From: GCA-2687025 sp964473525
GTDB taxonomy: Bacteria > Poribacteria > WGA-4E > GCA-2687025
Direction of reading: 5' to 3'
NCBI GenBank assembly: GCA_964473525.1
Contig: CAYYPK010000027.1
Span: forward strand, 1 to 64,000
DNA length: 64,000 nt
The position numbers and the translations under genes are program-made. Below, piece after piece: positions 8,801 to 17,800 of this stretch; the stretch's first letter is position 1; each line of letters opens with the position of its first letter. The notes beneath the pieces were generated by a model. The model was not told the DNA's origin and searched no databases. It worked only from the letters and a program-made list of their open reading frames with translations.

Positions 8801-11521
8801 CGGGTATGCGCCCAGGTCCATGAGCGTGGCCGTGAGTGTCGTGTCGACGCTGTCGATGGAGCCATCCTCGTTGACATCCCACGCGACGGACACCACCTCG
8901 GTGTTGTCGCTAACGGCAGCGGTCAACGTGAACTCATGCCCTGCCAGCACGCTCGGATCGACCGGGGAGACATCGACGGTCGGAGCCATGTCGTCAACAA
9001 TGTCGAGCGCCAGCCGTCGTCGGGTCGTCGTGCCAGCGGACACCGTGATGGTGAACGGGCCGACGATGCCGTCGTTGGCATAGGACGTCGAGAACGTCGA
9101 GGAGAAGCGACCGTTGCCCAGGGGCTCTGGCGCCGTGAAGAACTCAGCAGGCTCGAAGTTGATTGGGAGTATCGTCGGTGTGCCGTCGGCCTCAACAGCC
9201 TGCCCAACGATGACCGTCTGCGCGGCGCCGTTGGCGCCGAGCGTCAACACGGGGCTGTCGATTTCGATGTCGACGACGATGCCGGTGAGCGTCACGTTGG
9301 CGCTGACCGCGCCAGCGATGACTTCCGATGTAGACGCGATTGCGTCCCCCGAACCGATGACATCGCCCAACGGGTCGATGACCTCTAGGAGGAGGATGTC
9401 CTGCGACTCGACGACGATGTCACCGAGAGCGAAGAAACCAACGCTGAAGGCGTCGGGGCCGGCAGCGCCGATCACGCTGTCCACGGGAGCTAGCGTCGGC
9501 TTCGACAGGTTCGTAACGCGTACGATGGATCCAGCAGGGGCTGGGTCAGCGCCCGGCTCAGGCACGACGGACCCCGTAACGCCCAACGCGACGTTGGACG
9601 CCTTAAGCGTCGTCGTCAGCGTGCCGATGTCGATCAGGCCGCTGAGTATCTGCGCCGAAGTAGCTTCGAACATTAATGAGCCGACGACCTCGCCACCCGC
9701 GGACACCTCAATCTCGACATCCTCGCCAGTGACGAACGGTCGCTCGATGTTGACGAAGCCGATCGAGAACCTGCCAACGCCAGCGCTGCCGATGTCGGCG
9801 GTGTCCTCGGAGCCGTTGAGCTGAACGCGAACCGTTGCGTCCGCGATCTCGGCGATCGGGCTTTCACCATCTTCGTAGGTTGCGAGACCGGTGACAGCCA
9901 CGACGTTGTTCGATGCCTGGATGTCGGTTTCGACATCAACGGTCGCCGCGCTTGCCTCGACCTCGGCCGCGAGCAGGTGGTGGTCCATGCTCCCGCGCTC
10001 TTCGCCCTCGGCGTCCGTCACGGTAACGCGGATCAGGTCGCCGGAGCTGCCGACAACGCCGCCCAGGAAGTCGAGGAATGTCACGGAGTAGCGACCATCG
10101 CCCGCGGCGCCGGTCGTGGAGTCCAGCGACGCCTCGCGCGTCACGTTCGTTACGGTCACGGTAAGACCGTCGGGCGCCTGTGCGCCGCCGCCCTCGAGCA
10201 AGGCTGAGCCCTGGATGGCTAGCACGGATGTCTCGGCAGCGGGTTCGGCGGACAGGTCGATGACGACGTCGCCCGCAAGCGCGTCGTACGCCACTTCGAC
10301 CGTGGCCGTGCCGTCTTCGGTCACCAACTCGCTGGTGTAAACCGCAGCGTAGGTGCCGTCGCCGTTGTCGGCGACATCGCCTGCGGAGCCAACGCCATCA
10401 GTAACGGATGCGGTGGCGCCGGTCAGGCCAGGCACCGGGTTGTCGAAAGCGTCCACGACCGTCGCCGTGACCGTCGAGGTCGCGATGCCGTTCCCGGAGA
10501 TCGCCGCAGGAGTAGCGACAACCGACGAGATTGCCACGGGTTCACCAGGGTTCAGCGTGACCGAGCCGACGTTCACATCGCCGGATCCTGTCGCCGTGAC
10601 CTGGATGATGGCAACGCCCGCGAGAGTGCCGGCAGTGTACGTGGCGGAGTAGGTACCGTCTCCGTTGTTGGTGACGTCACCGACGCTGCCGTTGTCCTCG
10701 AGAACGCTCATCTCCACCACTTCGTCAGTGATCGGGATGCTGTTGCGCTCCAGCGTGGCTGTCACCATCGTCGTGGCTTCGCCGTCGGCAGTGAGGGCCG
10801 CATCGGCTGAGGCAACCGTGATGCCGGACGGCACACCCTCGACGACGATGGAGGCGAGCCCTGAGGCGTCCTCTACCAACGTCGACGTGACCGTAACGGA
10901 CACCGACATTGTCTCGCTGCTCACTGGGCCGTCAAAGGTCGCTTCGTACGTGCCGGCGCCCAGGTCCGCGAAGTCGCCGACCGTGCCATCGTCCGCGACT
11001 GCGGTGAGGGTGTCGCCCTCAACTGCGTTGCCTTCGCGATCCGTTACCTCAACCGTCAGCGTCGCGCTGGACGCGCCATCACCAAGGATGGACGCCTCGT
11101 CGAATTGGACGATGACGCCGGAGAGCGTTATGTCAACGGTGGCGCCGAACTGCTCGGCCTCTTCTACAGCAGTGATCGTGTGCAGAACCTGCCCACGGAC
11201 CACGTCAACGGCGCCCGACGTGTCGATCGCCTGCACGAGGAGTTGGTCGCCCTCGTCGCTGACGCTGGTGATGAAGTCGCGGACCATCGTGACGCCATAG
11301 GCGCCCTCTTCGCTGGTCGGCTCGGATTCGTACGTGCTAAGAGTCGGCTTACTGAGGTTCTCCACAGCAACCGTAAGGCCAGCCACCGGCGTTCCGTCGG
11401 GCTCGGAAACGGCGCCGTCCACGACGAACAGCGACGCGCCATACGCCGACGCCAGTCCCATCATCGCTAGTGCGACGACGGCCAGGGCCAGGGATGGAAA
11501 GTACGACCTGCATGTCCTCAT
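2897..11521 (-). CDS. Giant secreted multi-Ig-domain protein (2874 aa) with C-terminal sorting domain
   Basis: Begins with a signal peptide (about 1-29). Residues about 28-137, 430-535, 537-640 and 642-750 are four copies of a roughly 105-residue Ig-like domain also found in two other proteins of this window. Invasin-type Big domains occupy about 138-430. A PKD-like domain with a DVNEDGSIDSVD loop lies near 850-925. An Ala/Glu-rich helical segment of about 230 residues spans 1210-1440. Five further Ig-like repeats with AP-TG(S/Y) openings cover about 2255-2780. The last ~85 residues start PRIAPNPFADEVDV and end VLKAAKVR: a FlgD-like/T9SS sorting domain, divergent in lacking the YWDG motif of the others. 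AGGAGG precedes the ATG by about 6 nt. It probably acts at the cell surface in adhesion or matrix formation. The PorV-like gene follows on the same strand. Confidence 0.85.
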   Translation of the reverse strand: MRTCRSYFPSLALAVVALAMMGLASAYGASLFVVDGAVSEPDGTPVAGLTVAVENLSKPTLSTYESEPTSEEGAYGVTMVRDFITSVSDEGDQLLVQAIDTSGAVDVVRGQVLHTITAVEEAEQFGATVDITLSGVIVQFDEASILGDGASSATLTVEVTDREGNAVEGDTLTAVADDGTVGDFADLGAGTYEATFDGPVSSETMSVSVTVTSTLVEDASGLASIVVEGVPSGITVASADAALTADGEATTMVTATLERNSIPITDEVVEMSVLEDNGSVGDVTNNGDGTYSATYTAGTLAGVAIIQVTATGSGDVNVGSVTLNPGEPVAISSVVATPAAISGNGIATSTVTATVVDAFDNPVPGLTGATASVTDGVGSAGDVADNGDGTYAAVYTSELVTEDGTATVEVAYDALAGDVVIDLSAEPAAETSVLAIQGSALLEGGGAQAPDGLTVTVTNVTREASLDSTTGAAGDGRYSVTFLDFLGGVVGSSGDLIRVTVTDAEGEERGSMDHHLLAAEVEASAATVDVETDIQASNNVVAVTGLATYEDGESPIAEIADATVRVQLNGSEDTADIGSAGVGRFSIGFVNIERPFVTGEDVEIEVSAGGEVVGSLMFEATSAQILSGLIDIGTLTTTLKASNVALGVTGSVVPEPGADPAPAGSIVRVTNLSKPTLAPVDSVIGAAGPDAFSVGFFALGDIVVESQDILLLEVIDPLGDVIGSGDAIASTSEVIAGAVSANVTLTGIVVDIEIDSPVLTLGANGAAQTVIVGQAVEADGTPTILPINFEPAEFFTAPEPLGNGRFSSTFSTSYANDGIVGPFTITVSAGTTTRRRLALDIVDDMAPTVDVSPVDPSVLAGHEFTLTAAVSDNTEVVSVAWDVNEDGSIDSVDTTLTATLMDLGAYPVSVTVTDVAGNETVIHSTVTATTVSVGGLAIDAPNFIRLIQKTLSTAIDSPDLDEETKSLIKALLPQLIRNGSLLGVAVPIFPATLDTPPTQPVLVEDPSGLDLENFGNPLFLSLLDAAGEDASGILDDSLRLPLAVVGENLNLYARTPSATDVTFNLISESGATIAASAQDVSASGVFDYTFAVGEELLLFVLPAWPGSGTNPLSSVTLRVSTDGQAGMYDSIPLTRGSVLSGGDEKFVWSSVESLDAGTAYHYYYEVEFSYPIHVGPELSSTTMYAIPDMRNLQFEDRGFPDSADPELRNPLLDTVALKIQPVVAGLLGQIEAEATRLAEDAILNDPALQQQIADDPAVRAAIENAVVTDPQVQSALLADPAVEAAIANHPATIALEAQITAEVIAELESDATVIAAGEAAAQAVLLGGGTQAEAAAAGEAAATAQAEALAPAIAEGRFEAAVPGLLNTVLPDIAGVAGPVVLPFIQDDIQPILLERFGPAFLGQALENVVGDPGALVAQVEDVLSEFGDKVSAEIAATGDVPLVSKFTVPAADGLWVATFDMASIDDGSYMVQVELDGSAVFANAKPILIDRSPGEVSDVDVAANAGAGLYTASDGTLVAAALDEAGTLQLSASVDGDGFGAMFQLLGMEDDPADQVQRVWVPVNQRAILVAAALREAGADGTESELYDTALVAVVLSDPELVATLETLDPEGVTQFIEGFAALSPAEQDEVFHLAQIVRGTVLDGDLFAASAALSLDFATLGQYATLVAELQTIPAFEGMAGSARMLFPSEGSYYLRALSADQYANINSQDVPQRLDIVEAEEDEFEVTAFAIGESSSDVGEDGTVVEDGFAIRPDTTSVEVTYEASDLTGHPLTGVSLEASTDGATWAEVASVPASELAGIAEGDSLAATYEADGAALVADGVEMVSFRVVASNALTVVGEGDVATLNVLDVVPAEIGGFVAEEGEGSTPSPDSGGFRGTVNLVTTTPVSTEPVIGGVRLDISIDGGGSYLPLDVLFGGPESGSVSESIAGAPGSVTWTAKWDTTIAGDTVTGDGPGARDASLDDNPYMVRAVLLDEAGAELSVEGTVIISDSATVAVDNVDDVAPMGTTITSLLREARVLGTFEEPTLNADGLPLLRAQAQVVANVIADPATITGGLLDLVAVDITGAVIPVAGAAIDDGETDYTLQFDTAAVENGVVGLAALITDAAGNQEVIESTVDAEIANILIGGLRPDDPAVLALLRIVSTGVLSTNRNLAQLAEDRPVGGTAVFELDAPGAELGDIFVSANLDDLSDAMLQEIDITTPPADAATGLFRFSVDTTAFADGVVYVRFVLGASPNVMVPAEPVMLIVDNTAPEIAVASPTAGAIAGTRPVVWTQYSDASGIAISGIRLSDVDGNPVFDGQVGGADERIALDESIPGLSVTGARAVYQAPNDARLTSGGYMVDANVIDLAGNPNAASSTFTVEPDTEHPNIVSYAPTGSTENPRPAVTVTFTDNLAGVNETGVVIAVQDAAGGVVPGALEMRTINGAPAVGATLLSGTVAFLPSISMGGEYTASAIIADTDGNATPATWQFTVVTPPPPPRDEDPPIVASTSPTGTVRSEDATLVVSFTDASPVVVARFDVDETGVQDADEIVDNRRARLAVSGLTQGQHSVVATLIDVENNATVVEWTFLVEIDIVPPEISAMAPTGYVGTLRPTISATMTDNLVGVDEDSIVVRLDGRSVTPTDADATHVLYEPREDLEPGAHRVEIEVADALGNDAVAEWEFTVETTPPSITAVVPAPGAKIGGNADARSAIVVSAFYNDTQSGVDDSSVEIAVTLDGVPVAGAAADAGATAVSWEPSGVLEAGVYDVALSLEDNVGNATEYAWSFVVEEEVALSHPPRIAPNPFADEVDVMIYLGQEAEVKVRIYDFTQRLVATVPTESLLPGRQRISLTDAFAPFGRGVYLVQIIVEAGDSQRVSKVLKAAKVR

Positions 11522-11876
11522 TCGTTTCCTCCTGCGTCGAGGATTCCCTGTGCGGAAGGGATCGCCGCGCGCCTTAGGTCACTTCTTGTTGTTAGGTACA
11601 TTGGTTCGAAGTCCAGTCGGAGCCGTCGGCATTCACACGGAATGAAACTCTAAACGCACCGTAGCTCGGGACCGATACAGAAACGGCGTCACCTGCGGGG
11701 CGGTCGGCAGCCGGGACAGCGTTGGAGCGAATGCTCGCGCGCCGATCAATGGTGACGGATTGGGAAGCGTAATGCAAGCGAAGCCACCCGTTTACAGACA
11801 GTGCGGCGGGAGAGTAGGGGTAGCCATGCTACGCCCCGCTCTCCCGCGATGATGTCCCTAGATTGTCCGGGACGCG
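11522..11876. other. Intergenic region between the two giant genes
   Basis: This 355-bp stretch is the leader of the 2874-residue protein gene (reading leftward) and the 3' end region of the 3898-residue protein gene. It holds the large hairpin at 11806-11847 and a weak, TTG-initiated 61-codon minus-strand reading frame (11592-11777) that I do not accept as a gene. No convincing -35/-10 pair was found, so the promoter of the downstream gene is unidentified. Confidence 0.5.
11806..11847 (-). terminator. Large hairpin after the IPT-repeat giant gene
   Basis: A 9-bp outer stem (11806-11814 with 11839-11847) with additional inner pairing (GGGGTAG against CTACGCCCC, one bulge) lies about 30 nt past the stop codon on the minus strand. 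It has no T-tract. It is the obvious candidate for the 3' end or stabilising structure of the 11.7-kb message. Confidence 0.55.
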
Positions 11877-14800
11877 TTACTTCAGGATGACCATTCGGCG
11901 CATCTCACTGAACGACCCGGCTTCGATGCGGTAGAAGTAGACACCGCTCGACACCCGCTCGCCCATTTCGTTGGAGCCATCCCAGTAGGCTGCCTTCGAC
12001 CGGCTCGTGTAAGTGCCGGCTGGGAGGTAGCCAATGTCCAGAGTGCGGACGCGCTGGGCAGCACCGTTGTAGATGCTGACCTTGACAGCCGACTCGGCGG
12101 ACAACTGGAAGGGAATCCAAGTCTCTGGGTTGAAGGGGTTCGGGTAGTTCGGGAGCAGCGCGCTACGCTCGGGAACGGCACTCAGGAGGATGGAGCCGAG
12201 GTCGATACGACCACTGCGCATATCCTCGCGGGTGATGATCCGCTGCGTGTCGCGCACACCGCCGAAGGTTCCACTTGGGTCCACCACGCGCAGCTCGAAC
12301 GTGTCGCCGACCTTGTATTCCGCGCCCCCGAGGCTGAGGAAGGTCGTCGAGAAACGTCCGGCGCCGCTGCTGCGACCCACGGTGTCGGTCAGCGTGTCGC
12401 CCGTGCGCATGTTCGTGACGGTCACTTCGATGCCGTTGATGACATCAAGAGTGTCCTCGCGCATGAGCGAGCCCTGGACCAGGAACACCGGGGATGCGTC
12501 GGTGTTGTAAGCGACGTTGGTGATCGGGGCGGCTGCCGCCGAGTTCTCCCACGCGCCACCGTCGAGTGTCAACGCTGCGTCGGCGCTGGCGAGGACGATG
12601 TAGGCTGCCCCACCGGAGACGTCAGCATCGGTCGCGCCGGAGACGACTGCCACGAAGCGGCCGTTCTCCTCGCGAATAACGCGCTGGACATCTGCGGACA
12701 GATCAGCGATTCCGCCTGCCGTCGCCACTGCGCCATCGCGCGGGACACCAATCACGTTGATGCCCTGGCTGAGCGCCACGTCGGTACCGAGGAGGCCACC
12801 CGTGAAGGTGACTGCCTTGGACTTCTTCATCACGACGATCGCGCCGGATCCATCAGCCAACGCCACGTCGGCGGGCGAGCCAGGCTCGACACCGGTGGTG
12901 AAGGCGACGAACTTGCCAGCGTCGTTCAGCATGACGATGAGACCAACGTCGTCGCTGCCACCAAGCGCCTCATAGAGGTCACTGGCATTGTCGAGGCCGT
13001 CGACCTTGACCGGCACGTGGACGAGGTTCACACCTGCGTGGAGCGCGACCGTGAAGGACGTCTCCGCCTGCAACCGGATGGCGATCGCCGAAGCGTTCGT
13101 CGTCTCGTTGCCGGCTTCGTCCGCTGCGGTCACGGCGATGGTCTTATCACCGGTCTCAGCAGCGTTCGAGGTGCTTACCAACACCGTCGCAGTGTAGACG
13201 CCATCATCGCCTTCTTCGAGGGCGACCGGGCCTGCCTGCGTGGTGTCCACATCACTGACGTCCGCCGTCACGCTCGCGAGTCCGGCTTCGGCGTTCACGG
13301 TAATCGTGAACGTCATGCCGTTACGCGCCGTGGCAGGATCGACAGTCGAGTCGCCCAGTTCGGGAGCGACCGTGTCGATCGTGACCGTGGCGTCGGCGGT
13401 GAAGTCGCCAGCGTTACCAAGCGCGTCGGTGACAGCAACTGTCACAACCGCGTCGGCGATGTCCTCATCGGCGGCCGCTACGTGCGAGCCAGCAACGGCG
13501 ATGAAGCCGTCGGGGGCATCGGCGCCCGTGGCAGCCATGGCTACGGCTGTCGCACCGTCCACACCCGCGATCGAGAAGGTCGCCGTGGCGCCCGTCTCAA
13601 TGTTGGCGGAGACGGTGATCGTACCATCCGCGCCGACTGCGGTTGCCGGGTCCACTGCCACGTCCTGCGCGGCGGCGGAGCCGTCATAGGTGAACGTCGT
13701 CGTCTCGACGATGTCGCCCGATGTCGCAGTCACGTTGACCACGGAGCCGTCCGCCTTCTCACCCGCGAGAGTGATGGTGGAGGAGAAGCTACCGATGTCG
13801 TCCGCGCTCGCCGTCGTGGCGTTCTCGCCGACGATTTCGATCAGCACGGCGGAGAACGCTGCCCAGCCGCTGCCGGAGACCGTGAGGTCAGCGCCAGCCT
13901 TGGACTTGTCCGGGTTCGCCGTGACAGAGGACGAGATCGTGAACGCGCCCGTCAGGATCGCGCTGCTGCTCGCGGACGAGACGACGAGGTCGTGTTCGCC
14001 AGCGGCAACTGCCGGGATCGTGATGGTGGAGGCGAACGTGCCGTCCGCTGCCGACATGCCGTCAACAACGTCCGCCGCGTCGATCGTCGCCGGGCCGACC
14101 GCGAAGGTCAGCTCTTCGTCAGCGCCGAAGCCAATGCCAGCCACGTCGACCATGTCGCCGCGGACGACCGCCTGCAACACCGCCTCGGGGCTAGTGATGG
14201 TTCCGATGACCGCCAGCGTAGCGGATGTCGAGCTGAACGGCCCGGCGCCTGTCACAGAGTGCAAGCCACCGAGGACGTCCGGCGTGGAGAAGGTCGTCGT
14301 GAACTTACCGTATTCATCCGTGGTCGTCGCGGAGGACGTGTCCAATGTGGACCCGTCGAACGCAACCGCCACCGACTGCAAGGGGAAGTAGCCCAGACCC
14401 TCGAGGGTGTAGGTTTCGCCCAACTCCAACTGCGAGGTGGTCGCGCCACCGGCGTCGATCGCACGCAGCTGCGGGGTGATTGTGTAGTTGACGCTCTCGC
14501 CGGAGATCGAGACGGTCAGCAGCCCGCCCGGCTTCGGCTCGGTCGCCGTGCCGATCGGGAAGGACACCTCGAACTTACCGGAGGAGTCAGTGCGCACCGT
14601 ATCGCCCTCTTCAAGCCCGACGGACACCGTCAGGTCGGAGGATGGGACGACGACGCGAGCGCCGCCGGAGACGAACTGGTGCTGCAAGGTTACGGAGCCG
14701 ATGTTGGCATTCAGTCGCGCGTTGCCGGAGTCATCCGCGGCGAAGCCCGTGACCGTCAAGGTCGCGTCGCCCGCGCCGGAAGTCTGACTCAGGCTGAGAC

Positions 14801-17800
14801 GCACGCCCTTGGTGATGATCTCGAGACCACCGGAGATGTCGGAGTCCTTGCCGAACCAGTCCGACTCTACTCCCGCGCTGACGCTCACGACCTTCAAGCG
14901 GACCTGCGTGCGGTCCTGATCGAAGATCCGATTGTCAACCCGGAAGGTGAGCTGGAAGATTCCGTCGGAATCCGCGACGGAGCCACCCGTGATCGTCACC
15001 GCTTCGGCAGTGTCCGCTACGGCGTCTTCGAGGGGGCTGTCGTCCTTGGCGGTTGCGAGCATCACCTGGAGAGCATCGCCGCCACCCGCGCCGTTACCCG
15101 TGATCGTCACCGTCTCGCCGAGGTCGAAGAGCGACTCGGAGATGCTGGTGATGTTCGGGATAACGTCGAAGAGCGCCGTGCGCGTCTCGCCAGTGGTCTG
15201 ACCCACCGCGCGAATCTGCTTCGTGCCACCCGGCGTGACTGGAACGGCGAAGTTCGTGGTGAACGTGCCGCTAGCAGCCTGCTGCAGGATGACGTTCTGG
15301 TTCGCGAAGGACACCTGGACGTTCTCGCTGGACCCGAAGGTGGCGGCCGACGGGGATACCGTCAGCAGCGTACCAACAGTGCCCTTGCTGACTTCGTCCG
15401 CGCCCACCTTAACGGTGAGCTTAGCCTCGCTGACGAGGATTACGAAGTCGGCTTCGGCGGAACCGGCCTTGACCTTGGTATCAGACGCCGGAACCACCGC
15501 GCTGCCGACCTTCACAGTAGCCGTGAAGCTACCGGAGCTGTCGACGGCGATGCCCGTGCCATCAACCGCGATCTCATCGTTGCCCGACGCGTCCTTGCCC
15601 AAGTAAATGCTGAGCTTGGCGTCCTTGGCAAAGCCGCGGCCGGTTACGACCACTTCGTCGCCCGCACGCCCACTCGATGGGCTAGCCGCGATCAACGGGG
15701 TGATGGTCAACGCGCTAGCTGAGCTGACGTCACCAACCTTTGGCTGATAGGTCGTGTGAGACGACGTCTCCTGCACGCTGAACGTCTGCGAGACCGAGCC
15801 CACGGCGTTAGTGCTCGTGGACACCGTCTGCCCGTTGCCGATCGTGACATCCACCGCAGTGCCTGCGGCGAAGCCATTCGCAGCAACAGTCACATTGTCC
15901 CCAACCTTGGCGGACGACCCGGCCTCGCCGTTCACGAGGACGTCTACGGTCTCGCTAATGGAGAACGCACCCGCCGAAGTCGTAGTCGAGCTGCGCGCGG
16001 TAACCGTCACACTGCCCTTGGGCTGTGCCTTGGCGTTGAACCTCGCGGTGAAGCTGCCAGCGGAGTTGGCGGCGACCGTCGCGGCATTCGACACGGTGCC
16101 GAAGTCCACGAACACGGTGGAATTGGCGCCAAAGCCGGTGCCCGTGACCGTGAGTGTGTCGCCAGCGAGACCGCTGGACGGAAGCACGACCACGCTGCCC
16201 GTGACTGTGAACGCGATGCCGAAGTCAATGGCTGCGTTGCCATTGCCGCCAGCGTCCTCGTCCTGCGTCAGGCGGATCTGATGGGTGCCCGCGCCAGCGC
16301 TCGGGACGTTGAAGGTGAATTCAACATCGCCGTTGGCGTCGGTCGAGATCGCTTCGGACTTGATGGCGTTGCCCGCCTTGCGGTCAACGAGCGTCGCCAC
16401 CTTGGCGTCATCGAACAGCACCGTGACCGTGTCCGAGCCAGACGTGGGTGCGAAGCCCTCCGCCGACACGGAAATCAGGTCGCCGATCGCGGCAGTGGAC
16501 GGTGAGGCACTCCCCTGCACTGTGCCGATCAGGTTCAGGCTGTCGCCGCCGCTGTCCGCGTCGGTGTTGACACCGTTCAGGGTCAGCGCGTGATTGCCTG
16601 CGGTGATGCCGCTCTCACCGATACCTGGGATCGTCACCGAGGCCGTGAAGGTCCCGAGTGTGGTGGTCTTCACAGCACCGTCGGCTGCATTGCCCGTGGC
16701 ATCTAAGCTCGCCCCATCCAGGGCGATCTTGCCAAGGTCGGCCTCGCTCGCGAAACCGGTGCCGCTGACCGTGACAACGCCACCCGGCGACGTCGTATCG
16801 ACGCTCCGAGTGATGCTGTTCTGGATGACTACCGATGTGGTTGTCTCGCCGCTGGTCGACGTGCCGATGTACTTCGTCCCAGCCACCGAGTCACTTGTGT
16901 TCGCGGGTGTCGCGAAGCTGACTTCGAATACCCCGTTCTCGTCCGAGCGGATCTTACCGAGGCTCACGCCCCAAGACCCTGTGCCCACCGATGTCAGCGA
17001 CGGACGCGTCGGAGAGAGGAAGGCCGAATCAGCGTCGAACTGCAGTTCGCCTATGATCGACCCGCCGTTGTAGTTGTATCCCCGGACTTTGACGGTATCG
17101 CCAACACGCAGATCGGACGCGTCGCTGGTTACTGCAAGCGTGGCGGTCTGCGTGGGATCGGAGTAGATGAACTGGTCATTCGCCGACTCAGATCCGCTGA
17201 CGACATTGATGGCGATGCCACCGGTCGTCCCGATCGCCGGGGCGGCGAACGTCGCGGTGAAGCGGCCTGTTTCCGTCGGCGTGATGAGCCCACCGGACGC
17301 TGTTCCCTCCGTCGCCGTGACGGAAGAGACGAACGTGCTGGGGCCTACACGCACCTGGAACGTGCTGATGTTAGACGGGAATCCCTGACCACTGATAGTG
17401 ATGGACGTCCCGCTTGAACCCGAGGCCGGCGCCAGCGCGGAGATCGACGGCGCGCGGCGGAAGGTGTTCGAAGAGTCGACTGTCGCGGCAGGCGTAATCG
17501 CCCGCACGTTACGGCCGCTCTCCGGACGCTTCAACTCCGTCGCGGTGAACCGCGCGTCGACAAGGCGACCCCGGCTGTCCGTGACGTTGCCCGTGGCAGT
17601 GACGGAGTTGCCCGCCGTGCCTGCCTCCAGGACACGCAGCGTCACCGCTGTGTTCGCCGTGAAGCCGTCGCCACTCACCTTGACCTTGCTGCCGGTCTCG
17701 ACAGACGCCTGCGTGCCGCTGCCAATCGCGATGTCGTCGTTAACGACGCTCACGCGGGGCAGGACCGTGAAGGTCTCGCTGTCCGACTCGCCGCCCTTGC

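Noticed and set aside
11592..11777. 61-codon minus-strand frame between the two giant genes
   Set aside because: It starts with TTG, has no ribosome site and matches no family; its composition is like other non-coding frames here.
13017..15722. Plus-strand frame of 901 codons opposite the IPT giant gene, and similar long antisense frames at 20424-22079 and 33097-34656
   Set aside because: High GC content makes long antisense frames common; these read as Arg/Asp/Gly/His-rich shadows of the real genes and show no domains.
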